Positions 22,712 through 31,047 are shown, counted from the first letter of the stretch. The stretch: 64,000 nucleotides of DNA from Citrobacter amalonaticus Y19 (GCF_000981805.1 NZ_CP011133.1:1-64000); one strand, 5' to 3'. Numbers and translations are program-made. Notes: generated by a model not told the origin, from the sequence alone.

Positions 22712-24784
22712 TTACCGGATTTCTCGCCGGAAAGGGGGCAGGGACGCGAGGATGTCCTTACCGTAGGCTTTTGTCTTCAGGCGTTTATCCAGAATGGTCA
22801 CCGCGCCGGTATCACTCTCCGTGCGGATCAAACGACCAACCGACTGGGTCAGCTTGAGGCAGGCTTCAGGCATAGAGATTTCCCGGAATGCATCACGCCC
22901 GTTTTTCTCCAGCCACTCCGTCAGGGTCTGGCCCACCGGGTCGGTCGGAACGCTGAAAGGCAGTTTGGCAATGATGACGTTGTTGCAGTAAACACCAGGC
23001 AGATCTACCCCTTCACTGAAAGAAGCCATACCAAAGATAATGCTCGGCTCACCACGGTCGATTCTGAGTTTATGGCGCAGCAGTATTTCCCGTTTTGGAA
23101 GTGTCCCCTGTATCAGCAGATGCGGTGAGATATGTTCTGGCATCGCTTTGCTGACTTCTTCCATCTGCCTGCGGGAGGCGAACAACACGAGGCAACCCTG
23201 AAGCCGAAGAACCAGTTTGGGAAGGAGTTCGATAATCTCCGCTGTATGTTCTTCATGATTGGTCGGAACCGAGCGCATACGGGGGATGAACAATACACCG
23301 TTGTTCTGGTAATCAAACGGGCTGCGGGCCAGCAGGGTAGGCGTATCGGCTGGAAGACCGGCCTGCTCCATGAATGCGTCAAACTTACTGAGGGAGCGGA
23401 TAGTTGCCGAGGTCACAATCGTGGCGTAAGCCTTTGTCCAGAGCTGAGACTTAAGGTGTTCGCCCGCATAGACCGGGCTGCAATTGATCACCACTTCGGT
23501 ACTGCGCTTAGTACGGCGGACATTAATCCACCGGGCCATAGGCATACCGGAGACGGTTTTATTCCGGCAGTATGAGGCCAGAGCCTGATGCATACCCGCC
23601 AGGCGATTTGCCAGCTCGCCGACAGCCATCTTTTGCAGGGCCAGATCATCCTCGCTGATATCCCGCCCGGCCTCATCCACAATCGCCGTCATTTTCACAA
23701 CGATATTCTGCATCTCGTTTACTGTCTTTAACGCGGGTGAAAACAGGGCCGCAATAGCTTCAGGTACGAAGCCCTCCGGGAAGCGGTAGATGTCCGATTC
23801 CACACCGTTCGGCATGTCGTGATCACTTCGCCAGTTAAGAGAGCGTAAGAGCGTACCCCGCAGATCACCGAGCTCATTACCGGCGTGGCCCGCAAATTCC
23901 ACCAACTGCTGCACGTGCTGTTCCATTGTCCCGCCGTAGGACTCCGGCATGGTCATTACCATGTCGAAGATTTCAGCCATGAAATGCCTGCTGGCATCAA
24001 GAGAGGCTGAGGTCGCAAAGTGGTTAATTGCTTTTTGCGGAACGTGGTGACCTTCGTCGAACACGTAAATGGACTCTTCCTGCGGGGGAAGAATAATACC
24101 GCCTCCCAGCGACAGGTCAGACAATACGATGTCATGATTGGCGATAACCACATCCACCGAATCCAGCAGAGCGCGAGCGAGGAAGAACGGACAACGGTGA
24201 TAGTGTGGGCAACGCTTTTTAGGGCACTGACTGCCAATGGCATTAACCCGGCCCCACACCGCCTCACTGATCTCATCAGGATAGGAATCACGCTCTCCCG
24301 TCCAGTGACCACCAGCAAAGGCCTTGCTGATATCCTCCACATCATCGCGGATGTAGCCATAGGCATTCATTTCGCTTTCCATATGAACGTCGCAGCGCAT
24401 CTGGCAGAAGTACCGGCTACGGCCCTTCGCCATCGCATAGGAGAAGCTCAGGCCCGCTCTCGCCTGAATTTCTGGCAGATCCTTGGAGATGATTTGTTCC
24501 TGAAGCGCAACAGTTGCCGTGGAGATGATCAGCGTCTTATGCTTTTCCATCGCCAGAGGGATCAGAGGCAGACAATACCCGAGTGTTTTCCCTGTCCCCG
24601 TACCTGCCTCAATAACCCCGACGCGATACTGCTCTTCAGATGGGGTCGCATTCACGACCTCGCTGCAAAACGCCATCATGTCTACCTGCCCGGCACGAGG
24701 GGATAACCCTTTCGCGTCCAGGAAGGAGTGATAGGCTCGCTCAGTCATTTCAGCGGCAGTCATCCGGGGTTTGTTGTCTGGCAT
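22712..24784 (-). CDS. DinG-family ATP-dependent DNA helicase, 690 aa
   Basis: Superfamily 2, XPD/DinG-type 5'-3' helicase. Walker A AGTGTGKT lies at residues 60-67 and the DEGH box at 243-246. Cysteines at about 131, 187, 192 and 198 fit the iron-sulfur cluster domain, and motif VI QSVGRLIRTESD lies near 650. The length matches DinG (about 700 aa). It unwinds forked DNA, R-loops and D-loops. On plasmids such helicases accompany replication, transfer or defence modules. Operon: 101-aa, 97-aa, this, zinc-ribbon gene. Confidence 0.9.
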   Translation of the reverse strand: MPDNKPRMTAAEMTERAYHSFLDAKGLSPRAGQVDMMAFCSEVVNATPSEEQYRVGVIEAGTGTGKTLGYCLPLIPLAMEKHKTLIISTATVALQEQIISKDLPEIQARAGLSFSYAMAKGRSRYFCQMRCDVHMESEMNAYGYIRDDVEDISKAFAGGHWTGERDSYPDEISEAVWGRVNAIGSQCPKKRCPHYHRCPFFLARALLDSVDVVIANHDIVLSDLSLGGGIILPPQEESIYVFDEGHHVPQKAINHFATSASLDASRHFMAEIFDMVMTMPESYGGTMEQHVQQLVEFAGHAGNELGDLRGTLLRSLNWRSDHDMPNGVESDIYRFPEGFVPEAIAALFSPALKTVNEMQNIVVKMTAIVDEAGRDISEDDLALQKMAVGELANRLAGMHQALASYCRNKTVSGMPMARWINVRRTKRSTEVVINCSPVYAGEHLKSQLWTKAYATIVTSATIRSLSKFDAFMEQAGLPADTPTLLARSPFDYQNNGVLFIPRMRSVPTNHEEHTAEIIELLPKLVLRLQGCLVLFASRRQMEEVSKAMPEHISPHLLIQGTLPKREILLRHKLRIDRGEPSIIFGMASFSEGVDLPGVYCNNVIIAKLPFSVPTDPVGQTLTEWLEKNGRDAFREISMPEACLKLTQSVGRLIRTESDTGAVTILDKRLKTKAYGKDILASLPPFRREIR

Positions 24785-24881
24785 ATCCGTACCTTGTTCT
24801 CTGCTGCTGCTCAGTAATTACAGCCTGGCAGCGGCTATCGAAGTCAGGGACATCCTCAAGCTGGTGGATGTACCGGGTTCA

Positions 24882-25175
24882 TCAGTCTTTCAGTGAATGG
24901 CCTTTAAAGCGTCTCACATAGCGTTTAATTTCATTTTCGGCCTGTTCCAGCGCGGAACGGTCGCTATGCTCCAGCACACAGTAAGGCCCATGCGCTGGCC
25001 CGCCTTCACTGGTTTCGCAGCTATCCAGCTTGAAACGGTTGGATGCTTCAAAGATAAACTGGCTGATTTTCGCAATGGAGATCTGGTCTTTGTCTTCCTG
25101 CTCTTTGGTGTCGATGACATCGCCGTTATACACGTCGAAATCGAGCCGCAGGCGGTAAACCGTGTCGATGGCCAT
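24882..25175 (-). CDS. Hypothetical protein, 97 aa
   Basis: Begins MAIDTVYRLRLDFDVYNGDVIDTKEQEDKD, with a central helix (ISIAKISQFIFEASNRF) and a basic C-terminus (AENEIKRYVRRFKGHSLKD). AAGGAA lies upstream of the ATG at 25175. Second gene of the DinG operon. Family unknown. Confidence 0.7.
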   Translation of the reverse strand: MAIDTVYRLRLDFDVYNGDVIDTKEQEDKDQISIAKISQFIFEASNRFKLDSCETSEGGPAHGPYCVLEHSDRSALEQAENEIKRYVRRFKGHSLKD

Positions 25176-25187
25176 AAGCGGTTCCTT

Positions 25188-25493
25188 TCAGAGGATGTCG
25201 TAGATGACCGGAACGCGGCCACGCTCTACCTGTTGATTCAGGGTGCGGAAACCACCGTGATCCACAATGTAGAATTCTCCCGCCACAGCGGAGCGATGGA
25301 AGTCGGCGAGCTCTTCAGTTCCAAAGACAAAAACCGGGGTGGCAGAGGGAACGGTCATACTGGCAGATTTTCCGCCGTAGCCGCGAACCGTGAAGGTCAT
25401 TACCCCATCCGCGCTGGCGGGCAGGAAATCGGCGAAAATCGAATGAAAGGCTTTATTCGCCTTATCGCTGAATACGTCGGTCAGTGTCTGCAT
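25188..25493 (-). CDS. Hypothetical protein, 101 aa
   Basis: First gene of the DinG operon: MQTLTDVFSDKANKAFHSIFADFL, then beta-like segments (GVMTFTVRGYGGKSASMTV, TPVFVFGTEELADF). Compact alpha-beta protein without motifs I recognise. Its stop is 12 bp before the next start. Confidence 0.7.
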   Translation of the reverse strand: MQTLTDVFSDKANKAFHSIFADFLPASADGVMTFTVRGYGGKSASMTVPSATPVFVFGTEELADFHRSAVAGEFYIVDHGGFRTLNQQVERGRVPVIYDIL

Positions 25494-25532
25494 GATGCGC
25501 CCCGTGATCTCGTTTTATGTTGTACTGATACC

Positions 25533-25562
25533 AGTACAACACGGGCCCGACAGGTGACGAAG
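25533..25562 (-). promoter_or_regulatory. CTTCGTC-family promoter
   Basis: CTTCGTC at 25556-25562, 17 nt, TGTACT then GG as -10. It drives the DinG-helicase operon 25493-22377. Confidence 0.65.
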
Positions 25563-25647
25563 GCGATACGGCGGGTATTATCAGAATGATTATGTCGGTC
25601 TGAAATGGTGCATAAGGGAGCCGTCAGGCCCGGCTCCGGGATGCGAA

Positions 25648-25920
25648 TCAGCGGTCGTTATGCTGTAGCACCTCCACGAACTGTCCGCAGCTGTCACAGC
25701 AGTACTCATTGGCGAATCTGCCATCGTCCTTCCAGTTGTTTGCCCCGCAGCGGCAAAGCAGTACACGTACCTGAGAAGGGCGGATGCGAGCTTGCCCGAA
25801 TTTGGTTGTCCACTGAGGCTCGCCATCAAAGCGAAAGGAGTCAATGCGAAACCTGCTTTCGCGTTCGTGGGTGTTGAGATATTTGAAGTACAGCTCTTCA
25901 GAAAGGATGGCATCGGTCAT
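25648..25920 (-). CDS. Zinc-ribbon protein, 90 aa (paralogue of the 5313-5591 product)
   Basis: Begins MTDAILSEELYFKYLNTHERE and ends with CRCGANNW ... YCCDSCGQFVEV, the same double knuckle as the 92-aa protein at 5313-5591. The start at 25920 follows GGGAA. Transcribed alone from the promoter at 26002-26031. Function unknown; two diverged copies on one replicon suggest specialised binding targets. Confidence 0.75.
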   Translation of the reverse strand: MTDAILSEELYFKYLNTHERESRFRIDSFRFDGEPQWTTKFGQARIRPSQVRVLLCRCGANNWKDDGRFANEYCCDSCGQFVEVLQHNDR

Positions 25921-26001
25921 CGTGTATTCCCTGTCTGGCCCCGTGGCTGGTGATTTGCGGCAGAGTGTTGCGTTGCGAAAACTGCCTGGGTTGTCGGAGC
26001 C

Positions 26002-26031
26002 ATTACACCACGGGTCATACAGGTCACGAAG
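26002..26031 (-). promoter_or_regulatory. CTTCGTC-family promoter (CTTCGTG variant)
   Basis: CTTCGTG at 26025-26031 followed by ACCTG, 17-nt spacer, TGTAAT then GG as -10. Confidence 0.6.
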
Positions 26032-26035
26032 GGGG

Positions 26036-26311
26036 CTACTTGCCTGCCAGCGCTTTCTCTTCCCGGGTAGCCAGGCGCATTTGCCCAAAACCTTCACGGA
26101 TCAGCAACGGCTTTTCTTTCTTCCAGCCCTTAATGACGGACTCACCAAAACGACGCGGGGCGTTACCATTCCAGGTGGCGATGACATGGTTGTCATGGAC
26201 TTCGACAATCACGACCGGGTGGACGACAACCGTCTTAAGTGTGGTGTTGCCCATATTTACCCGGCTAACCGACCAGACACTCATCCCGGCTTCCAGCTGG
26301 CTTATTTTCAT
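26036..26311 (-). CDS. Hypothetical protein, 91 aa
   Basis: MKISQLEAGMSVWSVSRVNMGNTTLKTVVVHPVVIVEV reads as a small beta-barrel (SH3- or KOW-like) with a basic helical C-terminus (IREGFGQMRLATREEKALAGK). GGAAG precedes the ATG at 26311. Third gene after the two related proteins at 27357 and 26863. Confidence 0.65.
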   Translation of the reverse strand: MKISQLEAGMSVWSVSRVNMGNTTLKTVVVHPVVIVEVHDNHVIATWNGNAPRRFGESVIKGWKKEKPLLIREGFGQMRLATREEKALAGK

Positions 26312-26386
26312 CTTCACTTCCTTCTAAACGAACGTCGTGCGCCACGCGCTTAATGTCGTGACGCACATTACCATGCCCGGGGCTTA

Positions 26387-26863
26387 TCAGAACATAAGCC
26401 AGGTGGCGTTACCGGCAGTATTTCTGGACTGGTAAGCTTTTGCCTGCGCGTGAAGCAGCTTCCACAGCTGGCGAAGTGTAGCGGCATGATTATCACCACC
26501 AGCATTAACCCGCAGTTCACCGATCTCGCGGGTAACCGTGAAGCAATTCCGGCTCTCATCCCAGCCTGAATGTTCACGCGCTTCCACCACCAGATCATTG
26601 GACGTATCAGGGCCGGTCTTAGCAGCATTCAGCACGAACTCCGTTTTCACAGTAATACGGCTGGCGTTATCCGGCGCATCCAGAAAGACGGTGAACCCCT
26701 CAGTTCGGCGGTCAGTAGTACGACGGCTCCCCCAGGAGGTGAGCCCCCGCTGGACACGCATCATTGAAAGGGCGTGGGACTCGGTAGCCTGCACCGAGCG
26801 ATACAGGTCGGTCAGGGAAGAAATGCTGAAGCACTCAGGGGTAGTCTGGTTAACATCGGTCAT
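26387..26863 (-). CDS. Hypothetical protein, 158 aa (paralogue of the 26899-27357 product)
   Basis: The core RVQRGLTSWGSRRTTDRRTE, then VFLDAPDNASRITVKTEFVL, aligns with VKTGVTSWGRKNQSSRPTAE and WMDTPDNDSRIVLKLNFVL in the next gene upstream: a tandem duplication. This copy has its own C-terminal helix (LRQLWKLLHAQAKAYQS). Conserved TSWG and PDN.SRI mark the family. No function known. Confidence 0.75.
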   Translation of the reverse strand: MTDVNQTTPECFSISSLTDLYRSVQATESHALSMMRVQRGLTSWGSRRTTDRRTEGFTVFLDAPDNASRITVKTEFVLNAAKTGPDTSNDLVVEAREHSGWDESRNCFTVTREIGELRVNAGGDNHAATLRQLWKLLHAQAKAYQSRNTAGNATWLMF

Positions 26864-26898
26864 GGTAGATCCTCGGTTATGTGGTGTGTTTTCTGGCT

Positions 26899-27357
26899 TC
26901 AGTAGCTGTCGTTTGCCACGTAATAGGACGTGCCTGGATAGAAGTAGCGGTAATCCGGCTGCATATCATTGGTGATGACAGATGTTTCTTCCCAGACCCC
27001 GCTGGTGGACATAAACTCATCTGCCGTTTCATTATCCAGACGCATATAGCGCTCAGGAGCGCATTCCGCCCAGGTGCGTTTCACCGTATCCCAGTTAGCG
27101 TACTGGCTGATTTCAATATTCAGGGGCGCATTCTTCTCAGGCTGGTTACGGCGGGAACTCAGCACGAAATTCAGCTTCAGGACGATACGACTGTCGTTGT
27201 CAGGAGTATCCATCCAGATCTGGTATTCAGCCGTAGGCCGGGATGACTGGTTTTTGCGGCCCCACGAGGTGACACCGGTTTTAACCTGGACTATCGAGAC
27301 TTTATGCGCGTCGGTCTTGCCAGCGCTGGTCATCAATTCAGACAGACTTTTAAACAT
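26899..27357 (-). CDS. Hypothetical protein, 152 aa (paralogue of the 26387-26863 product)
   Basis: Begins MFKSLSELMTSAGKTDAHKVSIVQVK, then the shared TSWG and TPDNDSRI core. Its C-terminus is distinct and rich in Tyr (PDYRYFYPGTSYYVANDSY). First gene of a three-gene operon behind the promoter at 27402-27431. Confidence 0.75.
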   Translation of the reverse strand: MFKSLSELMTSAGKTDAHKVSIVQVKTGVTSWGRKNQSSRPTAEYQIWMDTPDNDSRIVLKLNFVLSSRRNQPEKNAPLNIEISQYANWDTVKRTWAECAPERYMRLDNETADEFMSTSGVWEETSVITNDMQPDYRYFYPGTSYYVANDSY

Positions 27358-27401
27358 GGTGCATCCCCAGTGATAATTGGATTTGTTCGTTTTGTTTACT
27401 T

Positions 27402-27431
27402 ATTAAATCACTGGTTACCCGGGTGACGAAG
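27402..27431 (-). promoter_or_regulatory. CTTCGTC-family promoter with GTAAACAAAACG leader
   Basis: CTTCGTC at 27425-27431, 17 nt, TTTAAT at 27402-27407. The leader word GTAAACAAAACG follows at about 27388-27399. Confidence 0.7.
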
Positions 27432-27466
27432 TCAGAGCCGGGTAAAAAATGGACTAAATTTGCGGA

Positions 27467-27733
27467 TTAATTGCTGGTGGTGGTATTGGCCTGCGGGACG
27501 GGGGCATCGAACAATTTGTCAAAGAAATCCACGCCACGCTGGTACACATCGCGCAGCTCAATATCTTCCTGCTCGGGCAGGTTTATATTATTGAGCACGG
27601 CAAGGCCTTTGCGAAGACGAGGAGCTAATACGGTTTCCAGATAGATCCTGCGGCCCGCGATGGTTTCCGGGGATGCTTCATTGATGTAAAAATCAATGGT
27701 CTTCGAGATGCTGTAATTCTTCACTTCACTCAT
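27467..27733 (-). CDS. Hypothetical protein, 88 aa
   Basis: Helical protein starting MSEVKNYSISKTIDFYINEASPETIAGRR and ending VPQANTTTSN. Second gene of the operon after the 197-aa protein, about 95 bp apart. No known family. Confidence 0.65.
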   Translation of the reverse strand: MSEVKNYSISKTIDFYINEASPETIAGRRIYLETVLAPRLRKGLAVLNNINLPEQEDIELRDVYQRGVDFFDKLFDAPVPQANTTTSN

Positions 27734-27827
27734 CGTCTGGTACTCCTCAGAATGATGTCATAACACTCGGTTTGAATTCAGGGGAGGGGGAGCAACCCGG
27801 GCGAACGTACCCGGGTGCAGGCCGTGG

Positions 27828-28421
27828 TTATTCGAGACCCAACGCCACGTGATCGCCGTCCTCAGACAGGCGAATGAAAAGCATCTGCGTCCCGCCGCTT
27901 AAGCCGAACTGTAGATCCCAGCCAGGGACTGAAGAGGTCTCGCATTCACGCACATCGATGACCTGGTCACGGTAGAGGACGAAGCGGGTATCAGACTTGT
28001 CATCTTCTGCGACGTGGGACATCTGATCAGCAAATTCGTCTTCGAGATCGAACCAGCTTTCCAGCCAGACCTTGTCAGAGACCAGGCTGATACCGCTGGT
28101 GGATTCCGCCGTGCCGGTCACAGCCTCAGCGACTGGTGCGACAGGAGCCATATTAAATACCGCATCAACCACCAGCGCTTGCTCTGCGGTTGCCGGGTAA
28201 ATCCCTTGCAGATAAACGCTATTGCCGTTCACTTCGAAGCCCTCTTCAAGGCTGATATCGCCATGATCAACGTCATAAACATCCGCGAGGTTGCGAAGAC
28301 AGATCAGTTTGGCTTCATCTTCGTTTTCCGCTTCAACGCGCATCAGTGGAAACTCGCCACCGCAGGAGTCGAATTCAAAATAGTGAACGTAGAAGATTTT
28401 TTTTCCGTTGGTGGTAGTCAT
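27828..28421 (-). CDS. Hypothetical acidic protein, 197 aa
   Basis: Opens MTTTNGKKIFYVHYFEFDSCGGEFPLMRVEAENEDEAKLIC, a ferredoxin-like strand-helix pattern. An Ala/Val/Thr-rich linker (VAPVAEAVTGTAEST) joins it to a C-terminal acidic domain (FDLEDEFADQMSHVAEDDKSD). No signal peptide. First gene behind the promoter at 28464-28493. Function unknown. Confidence 0.7.
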   Translation of the reverse strand: MTTTNGKKIFYVHYFEFDSCGGEFPLMRVEAENEDEAKLICLRNLADVYDVDHGDISLEEGFEVNGNSVYLQGIYPATAEQALVVDAVFNMAPVAPVAEAVTGTAESTSGISLVSDKVWLESWFDLEDEFADQMSHVAEDDKSDTRFVLYRDQVIDVRECETSSVPGWDLQFGLSGGTQMLFIRLSEDGDHVALGLE

Positions 28422-28463
28422 GATATTGCCCCGTGTGTTGAGTGTTGTTCGTTTTGTTTACTT

Positions 28464-28493
28464 ATAATCTCACGGGGTATTCAGGTGACGAAG
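28464..28493 (-). promoter_or_regulatory. CTTCGTC-family promoter with GTAAACAAAACG leader
   Basis: CTTCGTC at 28487-28493, 17 nt, GATTAT at 28464-28469, then GTAAACAAAACG immediately downstream. Confidence 0.75.
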
Positions 28494-28503
28494 GGAATCG
28501 GGC

Positions 28504-28529
28504 AAAAAAAAGCGGGGATTTAACCCCGC
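28504..28529 (-). terminator. Intrinsic terminator after the 106-aa gene
   Basis: GGCGGGG-TTAAA-TCCCCGC followed by T8 on the minus strand. Confidence 0.85.
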
Positions 28530-28572
28530 CTGTCTTCGATTTCAGAGATTAGAAATCTGAGGGCGCTACTCG

Positions 28573-28893
28573 CTAATATCCGTATTTTGAAGTTGAAGTG
28601 ATATCAGGAGCTGGCGAACGTGAAAGGGGAAAGGTCTTATCTGGAGCAGGCACGAGTTTATTGGTTTTTGGTTGCCACGATACAACGACCGTACCTGACT
28701 GCGTAAGGCTAAGAGTGACAGTGACTGGTTGCCCATCAATAGCAGAATAAAAATTACATACTCTTCGCATTTTCAACCACAGCGCGGTGTAGGTATGTCC
28801 GTCCAGAAGGTATAAGCCTTCAGAAGCTAAAGCCGCCGCAATTTTTTTCTGCATCTCGTTAGCAGCATTTATTTCTTGAATTTCGTCGCTCAT
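28573..28893 (-). CDS. Hypothetical protein, 106 aa
   Basis: Start at 28893 (MSDEIQEINAANEMQKKIAAALAS) with GAGGA upstream. A helical first third is followed by a beta-rich second third (VTVTLSLTQSGTVVVSWQP) and a Pro-rich tail. Distantly similar in layout to the 83-aa product at 2271-2522. Transcribed alone between a CTTCGTC promoter and a terminator. Confidence 0.65.
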   Translation of the reverse strand: MSDEIQEINAANEMQKKIAAALASEGLYLLDGHTYTALWLKMRRVCNFYSAIDGQPVTVTLSLTQSGTVVVSWQPKTNKLVPAPDKTFPLSRSPAPDITSTSKYGY

Positions 28894-28983
28894 TTTCATT
28901 CCTCAATGTGTGTAGGTCAAAAGGAAACCAGTTCGTCAGACTTCAGCTAAAAAGAGAAAGAATTCTACGTTTAATCCTTAAGC

Positions 28984-29013
28984 ATCATGGCATAGGGCGC
29001 GGGGGAGACGAAG
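28984..29013 (-). promoter_or_regulatory. CTTCGTC-family promoter
   Basis: CTTCGTC at 29007-29013, 17 nt, CATGAT as -10. It drives the 106-aa gene and lies just downstream of the terminator of the previous unit. Confidence 0.55.
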
Positions 29014-29025
29014 AGAAAAAATACC

Positions 29026-29051
29026 AAAAAAAAGCGGGGATTTATCCCCGC
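29026..29051 (-). terminator. Intrinsic terminator
   Basis: GCGGGGATAAATCCCCGC followed by T7 on the minus strand. It ends the transcript started at 29504. The stretch 29052-29215 shows no gene. Confidence 0.85.
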
Positions 29052-29229
29052 AAAACTACACACAGTAATTAATTACAACAATTTCCAGGGGGGCACTACA
29101 CACACTCACACATCACAACTTCAGGGTGTCTGACGGAAACCGGCCTAAGCGCTTGTATCCCACCAGACGAAAAAATTGGTTTTAAAAACCGGTAATTCGT
29201 TAACGCTTTCGTCCTGCTGCCCCGGTCTA

Positions 29230-29481
29230 TTACCGGGGCAGCGGAGTCCGCCATTCTCGGCAGCGCCAGCAGATCAGTTTACATAGACTCGGATGTAAAG
29301 TTACGCGTTCGCATAAAACCTCCTTAATGTGAGCCGGTTCACTGGATTGTGAATTGTCAGTAACGCTAAATTCGTAGACTTCTGGTCTACAGCCTGGCTT
29401 ATATAGGCAGGCGCGGCAGTTATTTAAGAGTTTGAACGTAACGAGAGCATTTACATAAATCCTCCTTTCTGTAGCTGACAA
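29230..29481 (-). CDS. Uncertain Cys-rich ORF (83 aa) over two minigenes with strong Shine-Dalgarno sites
   Basis: One frame, with only a TTG start and no Shine-Dalgarno, would give a Cys-rich protein (NNCRACLYKPGCRP, LICWRCREW). In other frames two perfect sites stand before tiny ORFs. GGAGG at 29461-29465 precedes ATGTAA (29456) and an 8-codon ORF starting at 29450. AAGGAGG near 29319 precedes an 11-codon ORF (29314-29279, MRTRNFTSESM). A large hairpin (GCTGCCCCGG/CCGGGGCAGC, 29216-29242) follows. Either the long frame is real or this is a leader with minigenes. Confidence 0.35.
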   Translation of the reverse strand: MSATERRIYVNALVTFKLLNNCRACLYKPGCRPEVYEFSVTDNSQSSEPAHIKEVLCERVTLHPSLCKLICWRCREWRTPLPR

Positions 29482-29503
29482 GATTTAACGTCTTTGCCTA
29501 TTC

Positions 29504-29533
29504 AGTGAACCATACCCTATTCAGGTGACGAAG
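29504..29533 (-). promoter_or_regulatory. CTTCGTC-family promoter
   Basis: CTTCGTC at 29527-29533 followed by ACCTG, 17 nt, TTCACT as -10. It drives the minigene region. Confidence 0.55.
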
Positions 29534-29599
29534 GTTTCTGAGTGTAAAAATACGTAATTAGCAACGCTATTATCGCTAATTGTAAAAATAGAGCGAATG

Positions 29600-29636
29600 A
29601 AAATACCGGCAAAACGCAGACGTTTATACCGGTATT
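29600..29636. terminator. Hairpin after the 390-aa gene
   Basis: AATACCGG/CCGGTATT outer and AAACG/CGTTT inner stems, 59 bp beyond the stop of the 390-aa gene. It lies in the gap between that gene and the promoter at 29504. Confidence 0.55.
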
Positions 29637-29694
29637 ATTTATGAGTTGCTGGGGGCAATATCGCGAGGTAAGCAGTAGTCTGCTTTGCAGGAAC

Positions 29695-30867
29695 TTAACG
29701 GCCCGTATTGCTGGTGGTTAAAGTCTCATCCTGCGCCAGCAATGTGATCACATCCCCGGCAATCTCCGGGCGGATACCAGGCGATTTATGCGCGGCATGG
29801 GCCGCAACAGCCAGCGGTCTCCAGTTGAGAGACGCTGCAATACGCCTGATCTCTTCAATAACCCGGAATGTATCGCTCTCCAGTGCCAGGCCCGCACGAG
29901 CGGTATCGAAAGATACGCGCTGCGCCGAAGTGAGCGGTGAGTGCTTCTTCAGTTCTGCGGTGATGATACGCTGCGCTTCAGCACCGATTGACGCACCACC
30001 TTCGACGACCCCGGTTAAACCGACGAGCTTACCTCCATCACTGCGGGTATTATCGTCTTTAACCCTGGGGGGCGGGGCCAGGGCGTTCAGATCCACGTCC
30101 TGTTGCAAGAGCTCCAGCAGGTCAGCCAGCATATCGGGTTGAATCACACCTTTTAAAGCCGCTGCGCGTTTTGCCAGGCTGACAGGAGAACGTCCCAGGC
30201 GGGCGGACATCGCGATAAGGCAATTAGCCACAACAAAGAGGTCATCAACCCCAATCAGTGGGGCACACTCCAGCCGGAACGTCTGATCATCACGGATTGC
30301 ATGAGCTGGTGGGGCCGGTTTAGGTGTTTTGGGTTTTGCCTGCGGCTTGTCATAACCACGAAGGGCTTTTTCTGCACTGTCAGAAACCTTACGGATGCTT
30401 TGCGCCAGTTCGTCACCACCAGCCAGGCCTGCGGTCAGCTGAAGCATATAATTGAGTCTGCCGAGCATGTCAGGGGATGCAAGCCCGGTCGCTATCTTCT
30501 GGCTGATGTCGTTAAGGTTGCTGAGTATGCCACCGGCGATTTTTGACGGGGGTGTAACAACCGCCTGGACATTATGGCTGGTATGAATTTCCCGCGACAC
30601 CAGAGTGAGCACTTTGCGCCAGTCAGGTTGTACACCGGCATCCAGCGTCTCAAGGTGGCTGATTGCATTTCTCAGGCTATCCCATCTGGATAGCTGTAGA
30701 GGCTCACCGTTCTGCTTTCCCGATTTCAGCCACTGAACGAGGTAGACGAAGTCAGATGTAGCTGAAGCCACCAGCCCGGCAATAACACGCTCTCTTGCTT
30801 GAGGCGTTGTAGGGTTAGTTCTGCGCACCGGCAGACGGTCATTTTTGTGCGCGGTTGGTCTTTTCAT
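29695..30867 (-). CDS. Hypothetical protein, 390 aa
   Basis: Basic N-terminus (MKRPTAHKNDRLPVRRTNPTT), then long helices, a Lys/Pro-rich linker (KPQAKPKTPKPAPP, about residue 175-190) and a second helical part. No catalytic motif recognised. The two-domain layout with a flexible linker suggests an adaptor or DNA-binding protein. Last gene of the operon starting at 32741. Confidence 0.7.
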   Translation of the reverse strand: MKRPTAHKNDRLPVRRTNPTTPQARERVIAGLVASATSDFVYLVQWLKSGKQNGEPLQLSRWDSLRNAISHLETLDAGVQPDWRKVLTLVSREIHTSHNVQAVVTPPSKIAGGILSNLNDISQKIATGLASPDMLGRLNYMLQLTAGLAGGDELAQSIRKVSDSAEKALRGYDKPQAKPKTPKPAPPAHAIRDDQTFRLECAPLIGVDDLFVVANCLIAMSARLGRSPVSLAKRAAALKGVIQPDMLADLLELLQQDVDLNALAPPPRVKDDNTRSDGGKLVGLTGVVEGGASIGAEAQRIITAELKKHSPLTSAQRVSFDTARAGLALESDTFRVIEEIRRIAASLNWRPLAVAAHAAHKSPGIRPEIAGDVITLLAQDETLTTSNTGR

Positions 30868-30877
30868 CTCGTATATC

Positions 30878-30994
30878 TCAACTTGGTTCCATCAACGATA
30901 AATCCGTGTCCGGGATCCAGACAACAATCAATCCATTGTATTTACCATGTTTGATATCGGCACAACCGGCAGCGCCGTCAAAAATTTGATTCAT
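30878..30994 (-). CDS. Possible small protein, 38 aa or longer
   Basis: Protein-like frame reading MNQIFDGAAGCADIKHGK, then YNGLIVVWIPDTDLSLMEPS, ending 10 bp before the 390-aa gene. It has no Shine-Dalgarno, but the frame stays open upstream into the end of the 231-aa gene, so translation by coupling or a sequencing frameshift is possible. Confidence 0.3.
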   Translation of the reverse strand: MNQIFDGAAGCADIKHGKYNGLIVVWIPDTDLSLMEPS

Positions 30995-31047
30995 GACGGC
31001 GCTGATCAGAGCAGAAAACACTGAGGGAGGGGTTACAACTTCATGCG

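Noticed and set aside
23132..24706. Long plus-strand frames (147 and 228 codons) inside the helicase gene
   Set aside because: They are antisense shadows of the DinG-type coding sequence, which carries all helicase motifs.
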